This document shows, in pieces, positions 1 to 6,138 of a stretch of DNA of 6,794 nt (the stretch's first letter is position 1; each line of letters starts with the position of its first letter). Source of the stretch: Fidelibacterota bacterium (GTDB taxonomy: Bacteria > Fidelibacterota > Marinisomatia > Marinisomatales > UBA8229); NCBI GenBank assembly GCA_003535775.1, contig DPYO01000168.1, forward strand, positions 7,649 through 14,442, given 5' to 3'. The notes below the pieces were generated by a model, which saw nothing but the letters and a program-made list of their open reading frames with translations, did no database searches and was not told where the DNA came from. The position numbers and the translations under genes are program-made.

Positions 1-1695
1 AAATGCCTTGGCCTTGGTGTACTTGCAACCATCAACCAGCGCCTTGATTGGGATATGATCGAACTTCTGGCGGAAGAACATAATTGTGTTGTAGAAAAGC
101 TAATTGAATATGGTGATGAACTTTTTTCATTGGAAGACACTGAGGAGGATTTGTCCAAGGCAAAACCGAGGGCACCTGTTATTACGGTGATGGGGCATGT
201 TGATCACGGAAAAACTTCACTCCTTGATTATATAAGAGATACAAATGTTGTTGCCGGGGAATCAGGGGGAATTACGCAGCATATTGGCGCTTATAAAGTT
301 GAACAGAAAAATAATAAATTGATTACCTTCCTGGATACACCCGGACATGAAGCATTTACCGCTATGCGCTCTCGTGGTGCACAGATCACGGATATCGTCA
401 TTCTTGTTGTTGCTGCCGATGATTCAGTCATGCCACAGACTATCGAAGCAATCAGCCATGCCCGCGCTGCCCAGGTTCCCATTGTGGTTGCCATCAATAA
501 AATTGACAAACCGGGAACCGATGTGGACAAGGTGAAACGTGAGCTCTCTGAGAATGAAGTCCTTGTGGAAGACTGGGGAGGGAAGGTCCAAGCCGTAGAG
601 GTTTCAGCAAAAGAAGGCACCGGCATGGATAATTTGATCGATGGAATTCTCCTGGAATCAGAAATGTTAAATTTACAGTCTAATTTTGACTGTCCTGCCC
701 GTGGTACCGTTATTGAATCCCGAATTGATAAAGGCCTTGGCCCGGTAGCTACAGTGCTGATACAAAAAGGAACGTTGTCCATTGGTGATTTATTTATCTG
801 TAATGATTCCCCTGGTAAAGTACGCGCTCTTATCAATGAAAGAGGTCAGAGGATCAAAGAAGCGTATCCATCAGATGCGATCCAGATCCTTGGTTTTGAT
901 CAGGTGCCTCAAGCAGCAGATATTTTGAGGGTCATTGAAGACGAAAAAATATTAAAAAGACTCACTACGGACCGGCAGAGATTAAGAAGAGAAATAGAAC
1001 AAAAGAAAATTGCCCCCCATTCTTTAGATGTTATATCATCCATGATTAAAGAGGGAGAAACAAATATGCTTCCCCTTGTAATTAAAGGAGATGTTGATGG
1101 TTCTATTGATGCCCTGTCGGAAACCCTGGAAAAGCTCAATACAAAAGAAGTAAGTATTAAAGTAATACATAAGGCGGTAGGGCCCGTATCTGAATCAGAT
1201 ATCTTGCTGGCCCAGGCTTCCAATGCTGTGATCATAGGATTCCATGTTCTGGAGTCTTCAAATGCGAAACTCCTGGCAAAACAAACCGGGGTGGAAGTAC
1301 GGATATACAATGTTATTTACAAAGTTGTGGAAGAAATCAAACTTGCCCTGGAGGGGCTCCTTGAACCAGATAAAATTGAAGAAATAGTGGGCAGGGCAAC
1401 AGTTCTTGAACAATTTAAGATACCAAAGATTGGTTTTATTGCCGGTTCCCAGGTTACAGAAGGTATCATTAAACGTAATGGATTGGCCCGGCTTATACGT
1501 GACGATGAAGTTATTTCCGAAGGCAATCAGCTTTCATCACTGAAGCGCTTTAAGGATGATGTGAAAGAGGTAAAGGAAGGAATGGAATGCGGTATATCCC
1601 TGGAAGACATAAAAAAATATAAGAAAGACGATGTAATTGAAATATATGAAATTAAAGAAGTCAAAAGAAAACTGGAGAGCACAACTCCCCTATAA
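1..1695 (+). CDS. infB: Translation initiation factor IF-2, 5'-truncated by the window edge
   Basis: IF-2 is the cytoplasmic GTPase that brings fMet-tRNA to the 30S subunit and promotes 50S joining. The reading frame is open from base 1 and ends in TAA at 1693-1695, giving 564 residues. Residues 8-18 (LATINQRLDWD) resemble the end of the conserved IF-2 N-terminal region just ahead of the G domain, so a few hundred N-terminal residues lie outside the window. An ATG at base 55 is therefore internal. The GTPase motifs are complete in window numbering: G1 GHVDHGKT at 65-72, switch I GGITQHIGAY at 89-98, G3 DTPGH at 112-116, G4 NKID at 166-169 and G5 SAK at 202-204. Domain II, domain III and the fMet-tRNA-binding C2 domain follow, ending with the family-typical EIYEIKEVKRKL and a six-residue tail. 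The last 50 bases also encode the start of rbfA. The identification is essentially certain. Confidence 0.98.
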   Translation, partial: KCLGLGVLATINQRLDWDMIELLAEEHNCVVEKLIEYGDELFSLEDTEEDLSKAKPRAPVITVMGHVDHGKTSLLDYIRDTNVVAGESGGITQHIGAYKVEQKNNKLITFLDTPGHEAFTAMRSRGAQITDIVILVVAADDSVMPQTIEAISHARAAQVPIVVAINKIDKPGTDVDKVKRELSENEVLVEDWGGKVQAVEVSAKEGTGMDNLIDGILLESEMLNLQSNFDCPARGTVIESRIDKGLGPVATVLIQKGTLSIGDLFICNDSPGKVRALINERGQRIKEAYPSDAIQILGFDQVPQAADILRVIEDEKILKRLTTDRQRLRREIEQKKIAPHSLDVISSMIKEGETNMLPLVIKGDVDGSIDALSETLEKLNTKEVSIKVIHKAVGPVSESDILLAQASNAVIIGFHVLESSNAKLLAKQTGVEVRIYNVIYKVVEEIKLALEGLLEPDKIEEIVGRATVLEQFKIPKIGFIAGSQVTEGIIKRNGLARLIRDDEVISEGNQLSSLKRFKDDVKEVKEGMECGISLEDIKKYKKDDVIEIYEIKEVKRKLESTTPL

Positions 1696-2044
1696 ACGCA
1701 CTCAGCGTGTCGGTGAACAAATTCAGAAAATACTCGGTGAGATCGCATTAAAATATATTGATCTCTCCCTATTTGGGTTTGTGACGTTCACCAGCGTCGA
1801 CCTGTCACCCGATTTTCATCTTGCAAAAGTATATTTTAGTGTGTACCAACCCAAAAAAGAGACACAAGATATCGAACGAGAATTAAACAGGTTAACAAAA
1901 GCATTTAAAAAATACATGAGCCCTGAACTCCATATAAGAATAATACCTGATCTTCAATTTATTTTTGATGAATCAATGGTATACCATGAAAAGATAGAGG
2001 TAGTTCTCAACTCCATTAAGCCCAAAAAGAAAAATGATCGCTAA
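1646..2044 (+). CDS. rbfA: 30S ribosome-binding factor RbfA
   Basis: RbfA is a small KH-fold protein that binds the immature 30S subunit and aids late 16S rRNA 5'-end maturation. With the ATG at 1646 it has 132 residues, slightly longer than most family members. The recognisable family core starts at residue 15 (PYKRTQRVGEQIQ) and continues through GFVTFTSV, LSPDF (53-57), the AKVYFSV strand and PDLQFIFDES (101-110). It ends in a basic tail. The start is uncertain. A TTG at 1637 is also in frame, neither has a good Shine-Dalgarno, and the GGAGAG at 1674-1679 has no in-frame ATG, GTG or TTG downstream. The gene overlaps infB by 50 bases and truB by 11, which suggests translational coupling. 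The segment aligned by eye to the family AxG motif reads TKA (84-86). Identity is secure from sequence and position; the exact start is not. Confidence 0.93.
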   Translation: MKLKKSKENWRAQLPYKRTQRVGEQIQKILGEIALKYIDLSLFGFVTFTSVDLSPDFHLAKVYFSVYQPKKETQDIERELNRLTKAFKKYMSPELHIRIIPDLQFIFDESMVYHEKIEVVLNSIKPKKKNDR

Positions 2045-2687
2045 CATTTATAAACCAGTCAGCTGGACTTCTTTTGATGTGGTCAAAAAACTTCGGAATA
2101 TCATGCACGAAAAGAAAGTAGGTCATGGAGGTACGCTGGATCCGTTTGCAGAAGGTGTGTTAATTATCGGAACCGGGAAGGATACGAAGAGCTTGACGGA
2201 CATAGCCGCATGTGATAAGACCTATGAAGCAACAGTAAAGATTGGCGTTGGTACTGATACAATGGACAGGGAAGGAAAAATAATAGAGACGGCACCTGTC
2301 CCAAACCTAACAATTGACCAGATAAAAAAGACGTTCGCCGGTTTCCTTGGTGCACAAAAACAGACGCCCCCAATGTATTCTGCAAAACGAATAAAGGGAG
2401 TCCGCCTGTACAAACTTGCACGAAAAAATCAGACTGTTCATCGCGATCCGGTGGATATAAACATTCATGCACTTCAGTTCATGTCCTATGACTCCCCTTT
2501 TATCAGGTTCTCTGTAAAATGCTCTAAAGGCACTTATGTTCGTGTGCTTGGACATGATATTTCAAAATCTCTAGGAACTGCAGGACATTTAACAAAATTA
2601 ATCAGGACATCTGTCGGTGAGTTTCATGTAAAGAATTCTCTGACAATTGATAAGTTTTCAGAACAATGGTTATCTATCGAAGCTTAA
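2034..2687 (+). CDS. truB: tRNA pseudouridine(55) synthase TruB, short form without PUA domain
   Basis: TruB isomerises U55 in the T-loop of tRNAs to pseudouridine. The 217-residue protein carries the catalytic motif GGTLDPFAEGVL with the nucleophile Asp36. It also has KTYEA with the stacking Tyr64, the GVGTDTMDREG segment, TPPMYSAKRIKG, and KGTYVRVLGHDI (165-176), where Tyr168 and Arg170 match the conserved active-site Tyr and Arg. The protein stops soon after the LIRTSVGEF motif. E. coli and Bacillus enzymes are about 300 residues and carry a C-terminal PUA or PUA-like region; this one does not. Short TruB proteins are known in some lineages, including Bacteroidetes, and all catalytic residues are present, so it is probably functional rather than truncated. 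The ATG at 2034 lies inside the end of rbfA, preceded only by an A-rich stretch, and the gene end overlaps ribF by 22 bases. Confidence 0.96.
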   Translation: MIANIYKPVSWTSFDVVKKLRNIMHEKKVGHGGTLDPFAEGVLIIGTGKDTKSLTDIAACDKTYEATVKIGVGTDTMDREGKIIETAPVPNLTIDQIKKTFAGFLGAQKQTPPMYSAKRIKGVRLYKLARKNQTVHRDPVDINIHALQFMSYDSPFIRFSVKCSKGTYVRVLGHDISKSLGTAGHLTKLIRTSVGEFHVKNSLTIDKFSEQWLSIEA

Positions 2688-3604
2688 GCGATGCTGTCCC
2701 TATCTCCGGAAGTGTTGTAACAATGGGTACTTTTGACGGACTTCACCGTGGACACCAGGAAATAGTGAAACAGGTTGTTGTGAATGCAAAGAGTAAAAAT
2801 GTTCGGTCAGTACTGATTACTTTTGATCCACACCCTAGGCATGTGCTGGATAGAGACAGCGATAAATTATCTCTTATCATGAATTTAGATGCGAAAATCT
2901 CTATCCTGAAAAAATATCAGGTAGACACGGTCTTAATTATTCCATTCACCCAGGATTTTTCTCAGCTTCCTGCAAAAGATTTTCTTGAAGATGTTGTCAT
3001 AAACTATTTTCATCCCATCCACGTGATCGTGGGGTATGATCATCATTTTGGATATGAACGGGGCGGAAGCCCTGAGTTTATTCAGTCCTATTTATCAGAT
3101 AAGGATATCCAGGTGGATGTTGTAACTCCTTTTACGGATGAAGGGGTTGTTATTTCCAGTTCACACATCCGGAAATTAATCCAGTCAGGATATATACGCC
3201 GGGCGAATTTTGAACTGGGATGGGTCTATGGATTTCGTGCAAAAGTAATTCACGGCAGCGGAAGGGGGAGAAGAATGACTTTTCCCACAGCAAATTTTGT
3301 TCCTATTGAAAAAGATCAGCTCCTTCCTGAGAATGGAGTGTACCTGACCCGGGGAAGAGTGAATGGAAACCAATTGTATGGAATGTGCAACCTTGGATTT
3401 CGGCCAACATTTGGTGAAAGAAATTTTGTAATGGAAGTACATTTTTTTGATTTAGATTCCGCCGATCTTTATTCAAAAGAAATTACCATTGAGTTTCTTG
3501 AAAGAATCCGTAATGAAAAGAAATTTACTTCTGAAAAAAAATTAATTGAACAATTAACAATAGATAGAGAGCACAGTCTAGATCTAATAAAAAAGTATAA
3601 TTAG
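2666..3604 (+). CDS. ribF: Bifunctional riboflavin kinase / FMN adenylyltransferase RibF
   Basis: RibF phosphorylates riboflavin to FMN and then adenylates FMN to FAD in the cytoplasm. The 312-residue length is normal for the family. The N-terminal adenylyltransferase half has the nucleotidyltransferase motif GTFDGLHRGH (21-30), with the HxGH histidines at 27 and 30, a VGYDHHFG loop and ISSSHIRKLI (163-172). The C-terminal kinase half has the TFPTANF motif (205-211), ENGVY, the NLGFRPTFG segment and MEVHFFD, where Glu257 fits the catalytic glutamate. It ends with the usual DLYxK and IRNEKKF elements. The ATG at 2666 sits inside truB with a 22-base overlap and no clear Shine-Dalgarno, so expression probably depends on ribosomes finishing truB. 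The stop TAG at 3602-3604 overlaps the rpsO ribosome binding site. RibF has no direct role in translation, but it is a common neighbour in this cluster. Confidence 0.97.
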   Translation: MVIYRSLSDAVPISGSVVTMGTFDGLHRGHQEIVKQVVVNAKSKNVRSVLITFDPHPRHVLDRDSDKLSLIMNLDAKISILKKYQVDTVLIIPFTQDFSQLPAKDFLEDVVINYFHPIHVIVGYDHHFGYERGGSPEFIQSYLSDKDIQVDVVTPFTDEGVVISSSHIRKLIQSGYIRRANFELGWVYGFRAKVIHGSGRGRRMTFPTANFVPIEKDQLLPENGVYLTRGRVNGNQLYGMCNLGFRPTFGERNFVMEVHFFDLDSADLYSKEITIEFLERIRNEKKFTSEKKLIEQLTIDREHSLDLIKKYN

Positions 3605-3607
3605 GAG
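3603..3607 (+). promoter_or_regulatory. Ribosome binding site of rpsO (AGGAG)
   Basis: AGGAG lies five bases before the rpsO ATG and its first two bases are the last two of the ribF TAG stop codon. It is the only canonical Shine-Dalgarno next to a start in the window, and it fixes the rpsO start. The overlap with the upstream stop would let terminating ribosomes reinitiate. It fits the need for much more S15 than RibF. Confidence 0.85.
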
Positions 3608-3612
3608 AAAAA

Positions 3613-3882
3613 ATGTCGCTGAGCACCAAAAAGAAAAAAGAAATTATTAATAAATTTGGTAAAAATAAGGACGATTCAGGGTCTACTGAGACTCAAGTTG
3701 CCCTTTTGACCCAGAGAGTACGTGATTTGACAGATCATGTGAATATTCATATTAAAGACAACCATTCCAGACATGGATTAGTGAAACTGGTTTCCCAGCG
3801 GAGAAGACTCATGAAATACCTGCAAAGAACCAATCCTGAATCTTATGTGGAATTAACTAATAAATTGAAAATAAGAAAGTAA
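3613..3882 (+). CDS. rpsO: 30S ribosomal protein S15
   Basis: S15 is a primary 16S rRNA-binding protein that organises the central domain (platform) of the 30S subunit and forms a bridge to the 50S subunit. The 89-residue product has the exact usual length. It is all-helical with the family motifs DSGSTETQVALLTQRV (21-36), HIKDNHSRHGL (46-56), LVSQRRRLMKYL (59-70) and a basic C-terminus. His42, Asp49 and Ser52 match the residues that contact the 16S rRNA helix junction. The start is set by the AGGAG site just upstream. In other bacteria S15 represses its own mRNA through leader structures of varied shape. Any such leader here would lie within the 3' end of ribF, where an AT-rich inverted repeat occurs at 3542-3557. 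pnp follows nine bases after the stop, the classic rpsO-pnp pair. Confidence 0.98.
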   Translation: MSLSTKKKKEIINKFGKNKDDSGSTETQVALLTQRVRDLTDHVNIHIKDNHSRHGLVKLVSQRRRLMKYLQRTNPESYVELTNKLKIRK

Positions 3883-3891
3883 ATATACCTA

Positions 3892-6057
3892 ATGAAAAAA
3901 TATGAAATCGAACTAAACGGGAAACCCCTTTCTATCCAGACTGGCCAGGTTGCCAGGCAATCTTCCGGATCAGTCATTGTACAATACGGGGAAACAACGA
4001 TCATTACAGCAGTGAATGCAGCAAAGACCATGAGAGAAGATATCGACTGGTTTCCTCTCCAGGTCGAGTACCGAGAACGGCACTACGCTGCCGGGAAAAT
4101 CCCGGGAGGCTTTTTTAAGCGTGAAGCACGCCCCTCAGAACATGAAGTCCTCACCAGTCGGTTGACAGACCGTCCTATCCGGCCTTTGTTCCCAAAATCA
4201 TTTAGATATGAAACCCAGGTGATGATTACAACCCTGTCAAGTGATGGAGAGAATATGGCAGACACCCTGGCAGGGGTGGGCGCTTCATGCGCTTTAATGA
4301 TCTCTGATATTCCATGGAATGGCCCCATTGCCTCGGTGAGAGTCGGCAGGTGCAACGGGGAATTTGTTGTAAATCCAACCCGAAGCGAGATTACAGAGTC
4401 CGATGTGAATATCATTGTTTCCGGAAACGAACAGACGGTAGTCATGGTGGAAGGAGAAGCCAAAATGGTTTCGGAGGAGGATTTTCTCCTTGCACTTGAA
4501 TTTGCCCATGGCTTTATAAAGCAGATTATAGATCTTCAGAAGAAGGTTGTTGCTGATTTTTCCGTTGTAAAAAGAGAGACACCTGCAGTTGATGAAAACA
4601 AAGAGTTGGAGAAATCTGTGGAATCTGCAGTAAAAGCAGATATTAGCAAAGCCATCCAGATCTCCGATAAATTGGAAAGAGAAAAAGCCGTCGAAGATAT
4701 TCACAAAAAAGCCCTTAATGACCTGGAAGAATCATATCCTGAATCAGAACAGATGATTGATTCCTATGTGAGCGATCAGTTAAAGGAAGCCTTTCGGGAG
4801 CAAATCTTGGCACAGGGTGTCCGGAGCGACGGCAGAAAGAGCACTGATATTCGTCCCATCACCATAGAAACAGATTTTCTTCCAAGGACTCATGGATCCG
4901 CCCTGTTCACACGGGGAGAAACCCAGGCACTGGTCGTCCTGACACTGGGGAGCCCCAGGGACGAGCAGATTATTGACACCATGGATCTGGATGGGAAGAA
5001 AAACTTTATGCTTCATTACAACTTCCCTCCCTATTGCGTAGGTGAAACCGGCCGGATAGGATTTACCAGCCGACGAGAGATCGGGCACGGCCACCTGGCA
5101 GAACGTTCTTTGAAGCATACTCTTCCAGATTATGATGATTTTCCCTATACAATACGCCTGGTCTCTGAGATTATGGAATCCAATGGTTCCTCCTCCATGG
5201 CCACCATTTGCGGGGGGTCCCTAGCTCTTATAAGCGGAGGTGCACCAATCAAGGGGCATGTAGCCGGCATTGCCATGGGCCTCGTTACAGATGGAAAACG
5301 TCATGCAGTCTTGAGCGATATTCTGGGTTCTGAAGATCACCTGGGCGATATGGACTTTAAAGTAGCAGGAACACGGGAAGGGATCACAGCAATCCAGCTT
5401 GATCTGAAAATTGAAGGAATTTCATTTTCACTGCTGAAGGAGGCGCTGGCCCAGGCTAAGGCAGGACGCGAGCATATTCTGGACTTGATGTACGACGCAG
5501 TGTCTGAGCCCCAGACCATGTCTCAGTATGCTCCAAAGATACTTTCGATTCAGATTAATCCTGAAAAGATCGGCGGCCTCATTGGCCCGGGAGGCAAGAA
5601 CATCAAGAAGATCATTGCGGACACAGAATGTGACGTAAATGTGGATGATGACGGGGTAGTCACTGTGGCTGGTTTAGACAGTGATAAATGCAATGATGCT
5701 ATTGAATTGATCAAAGCCATTACTATGGATCCTGAAGTGGGGATGGAATTTGATGGAAAGGTGACCCGGTTAATGACCTTTGGCGCTTTTGTTGAAATTG
5801 CCCCCGGGAAGGAAGGACTTGTTCACATTTCCGAGCTGAATTGGGAGAGGACAGAGAAAGTGGAGGATGTCTGTAAGCCCGGTGACGCGATGACAGTAAA
5901 ACTTATCAAAGTTGATGATACGGGACGCCTGGATTTCAGCAGGAAAGCCCTAATGGAAAAACCTGAAGGGTATAAGCCTCCGCCGCCAAGGGACAATGAT
6001 TGGAAAAGAAATAAAGGCGGCCGTGACGGGAAACCATTCAGGAAGAAACGTTTCTAG
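3892..6057 (+). CDS. pnp: Polyribonucleotide nucleotidyltransferase (PNPase)
   Basis: PNPase is a trimeric 3'-to-5' phosphorolytic exoribonuclease that releases nucleoside diphosphates and, in other bacteria, joins the RNA degradosome. The 721-residue product is full length. It has a first RNase PH core with the RNA-gripping FFKR loop (74-77; FFRR in E. coli) followed by RPSE and DRPIRPLFP. An all-helical linker lies at about 150-300. The second RNase PH core starts near RSDGR (311-315) and carries the catalytic Asp482, Asp488 and Lys490 in SEDHLGDMDFK. A KH domain with IGPGG (564-568) and an S1 domain (about 618-689) follow, with a basic, proline-containing tail. The ATG at 3892 has no clear Shine-Dalgarno, and the nine-base gap after rpsO is too short for the RNase III hairpin that controls E. 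coli pnp. A GC-rich hairpin followed by six T occurs inside the gene near 4090-4116. Confidence 0.98.
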   Translation: MKKYEIELNGKPLSIQTGQVARQSSGSVIVQYGETTIITAVNAAKTMREDIDWFPLQVEYRERHYAAGKIPGGFFKREARPSEHEVLTSRLTDRPIRPLFPKSFRYETQVMITTLSSDGENMADTLAGVGASCALMISDIPWNGPIASVRVGRCNGEFVVNPTRSEITESDVNIIVSGNEQTVVMVEGEAKMVSEEDFLLALEFAHGFIKQIIDLQKKVVADFSVVKRETPAVDENKELEKSVESAVKADISKAIQISDKLEREKAVEDIHKKALNDLEESYPESEQMIDSYVSDQLKEAFREQILAQGVRSDGRKSTDIRPITIETDFLPRTHGSALFTRGETQALVVLTLGSPRDEQIIDTMDLDGKKNFMLHYNFPPYCVGETGRIGFTSRREIGHGHLAERSLKHTLPDYDDFPYTIRLVSEIMESNGSSSMATICGGSLALISGGAPIKGHVAGIAMGLVTDGKRHAVLSDILGSEDHLGDMDFKVAGTREGITAIQLDLKIEGISFSLLKEALAQAKAGREHILDLMYDAVSEPQTMSQYAPKILSIQINPEKIGGLIGPGGKNIKKIIADTECDVNVDDDGVVTVAGLDSDKCNDAIELIKAITMDPEVGMEFDGKVTRLMTFGAFVEIAPGKEGLVHISELNWERTEKVEDVCKPGDAMTVKLIKVDDTGRLDFSRKALMEKPEGYKPPPPRDNDWKRNKGGRDGKPFRKKRF

Positions 6058-6138
6058 TCTATTTTCATTACTTCCACTGTTTTTATTGTTCCAGTATTTT
6101 CACTCCAATAAAAAAATAACCTAAAACACAAGACGGTT
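6058..6138. other. Intergenic gap between pnp and the aminotransferase gene
   Basis: This 81-base AT-rich spacer is the longest non-coding stretch in the window. I see no GC-rich hairpin followed by a T-run, so no intrinsic terminator for pnp is evident. The only inverted pairing noticed is ACTG/CAGT around 6076-6095, which is too weak. A possible promoter reads TTGTTC (6086-6091), a 17-base spacer, then TAAAAA (6109-6114), but both boxes are poor and the region is AT-rich, so this may be chance. Whether the downstream gene has its own promoter is open. Confidence 0.5.

Noticed and set aside
55..57. ATG at base 55 as the infB start
   Set aside because: The frame is open upstream to base 1 and residues 8-18 match the conserved IF-2 region before the G domain, so this methionine is internal.
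291..836. Long open frame on the minus strand opposite infB
   Set aside because: It lies entirely within the conserved IF-2 GTPase region, has a low-complexity serine/threonine-rich composition typical of antisense translation, and matches no family I recognise.
3596..3601. Perfect TATAAT box just before rpsO
   Set aside because: A transcript from this box would start at about 3608, downstream of the AGGAG site, leaving a leader of about five bases. No good -35 box lies at the proper spacing. In AT-rich sequence a chance match is likely.
4083..4704. Overlapping minus-strand open frames opposite pnp
   Set aside because: They sit opposite highly conserved PNPase sequence, show no recognisable motifs and have no supporting start signals or neighbours.
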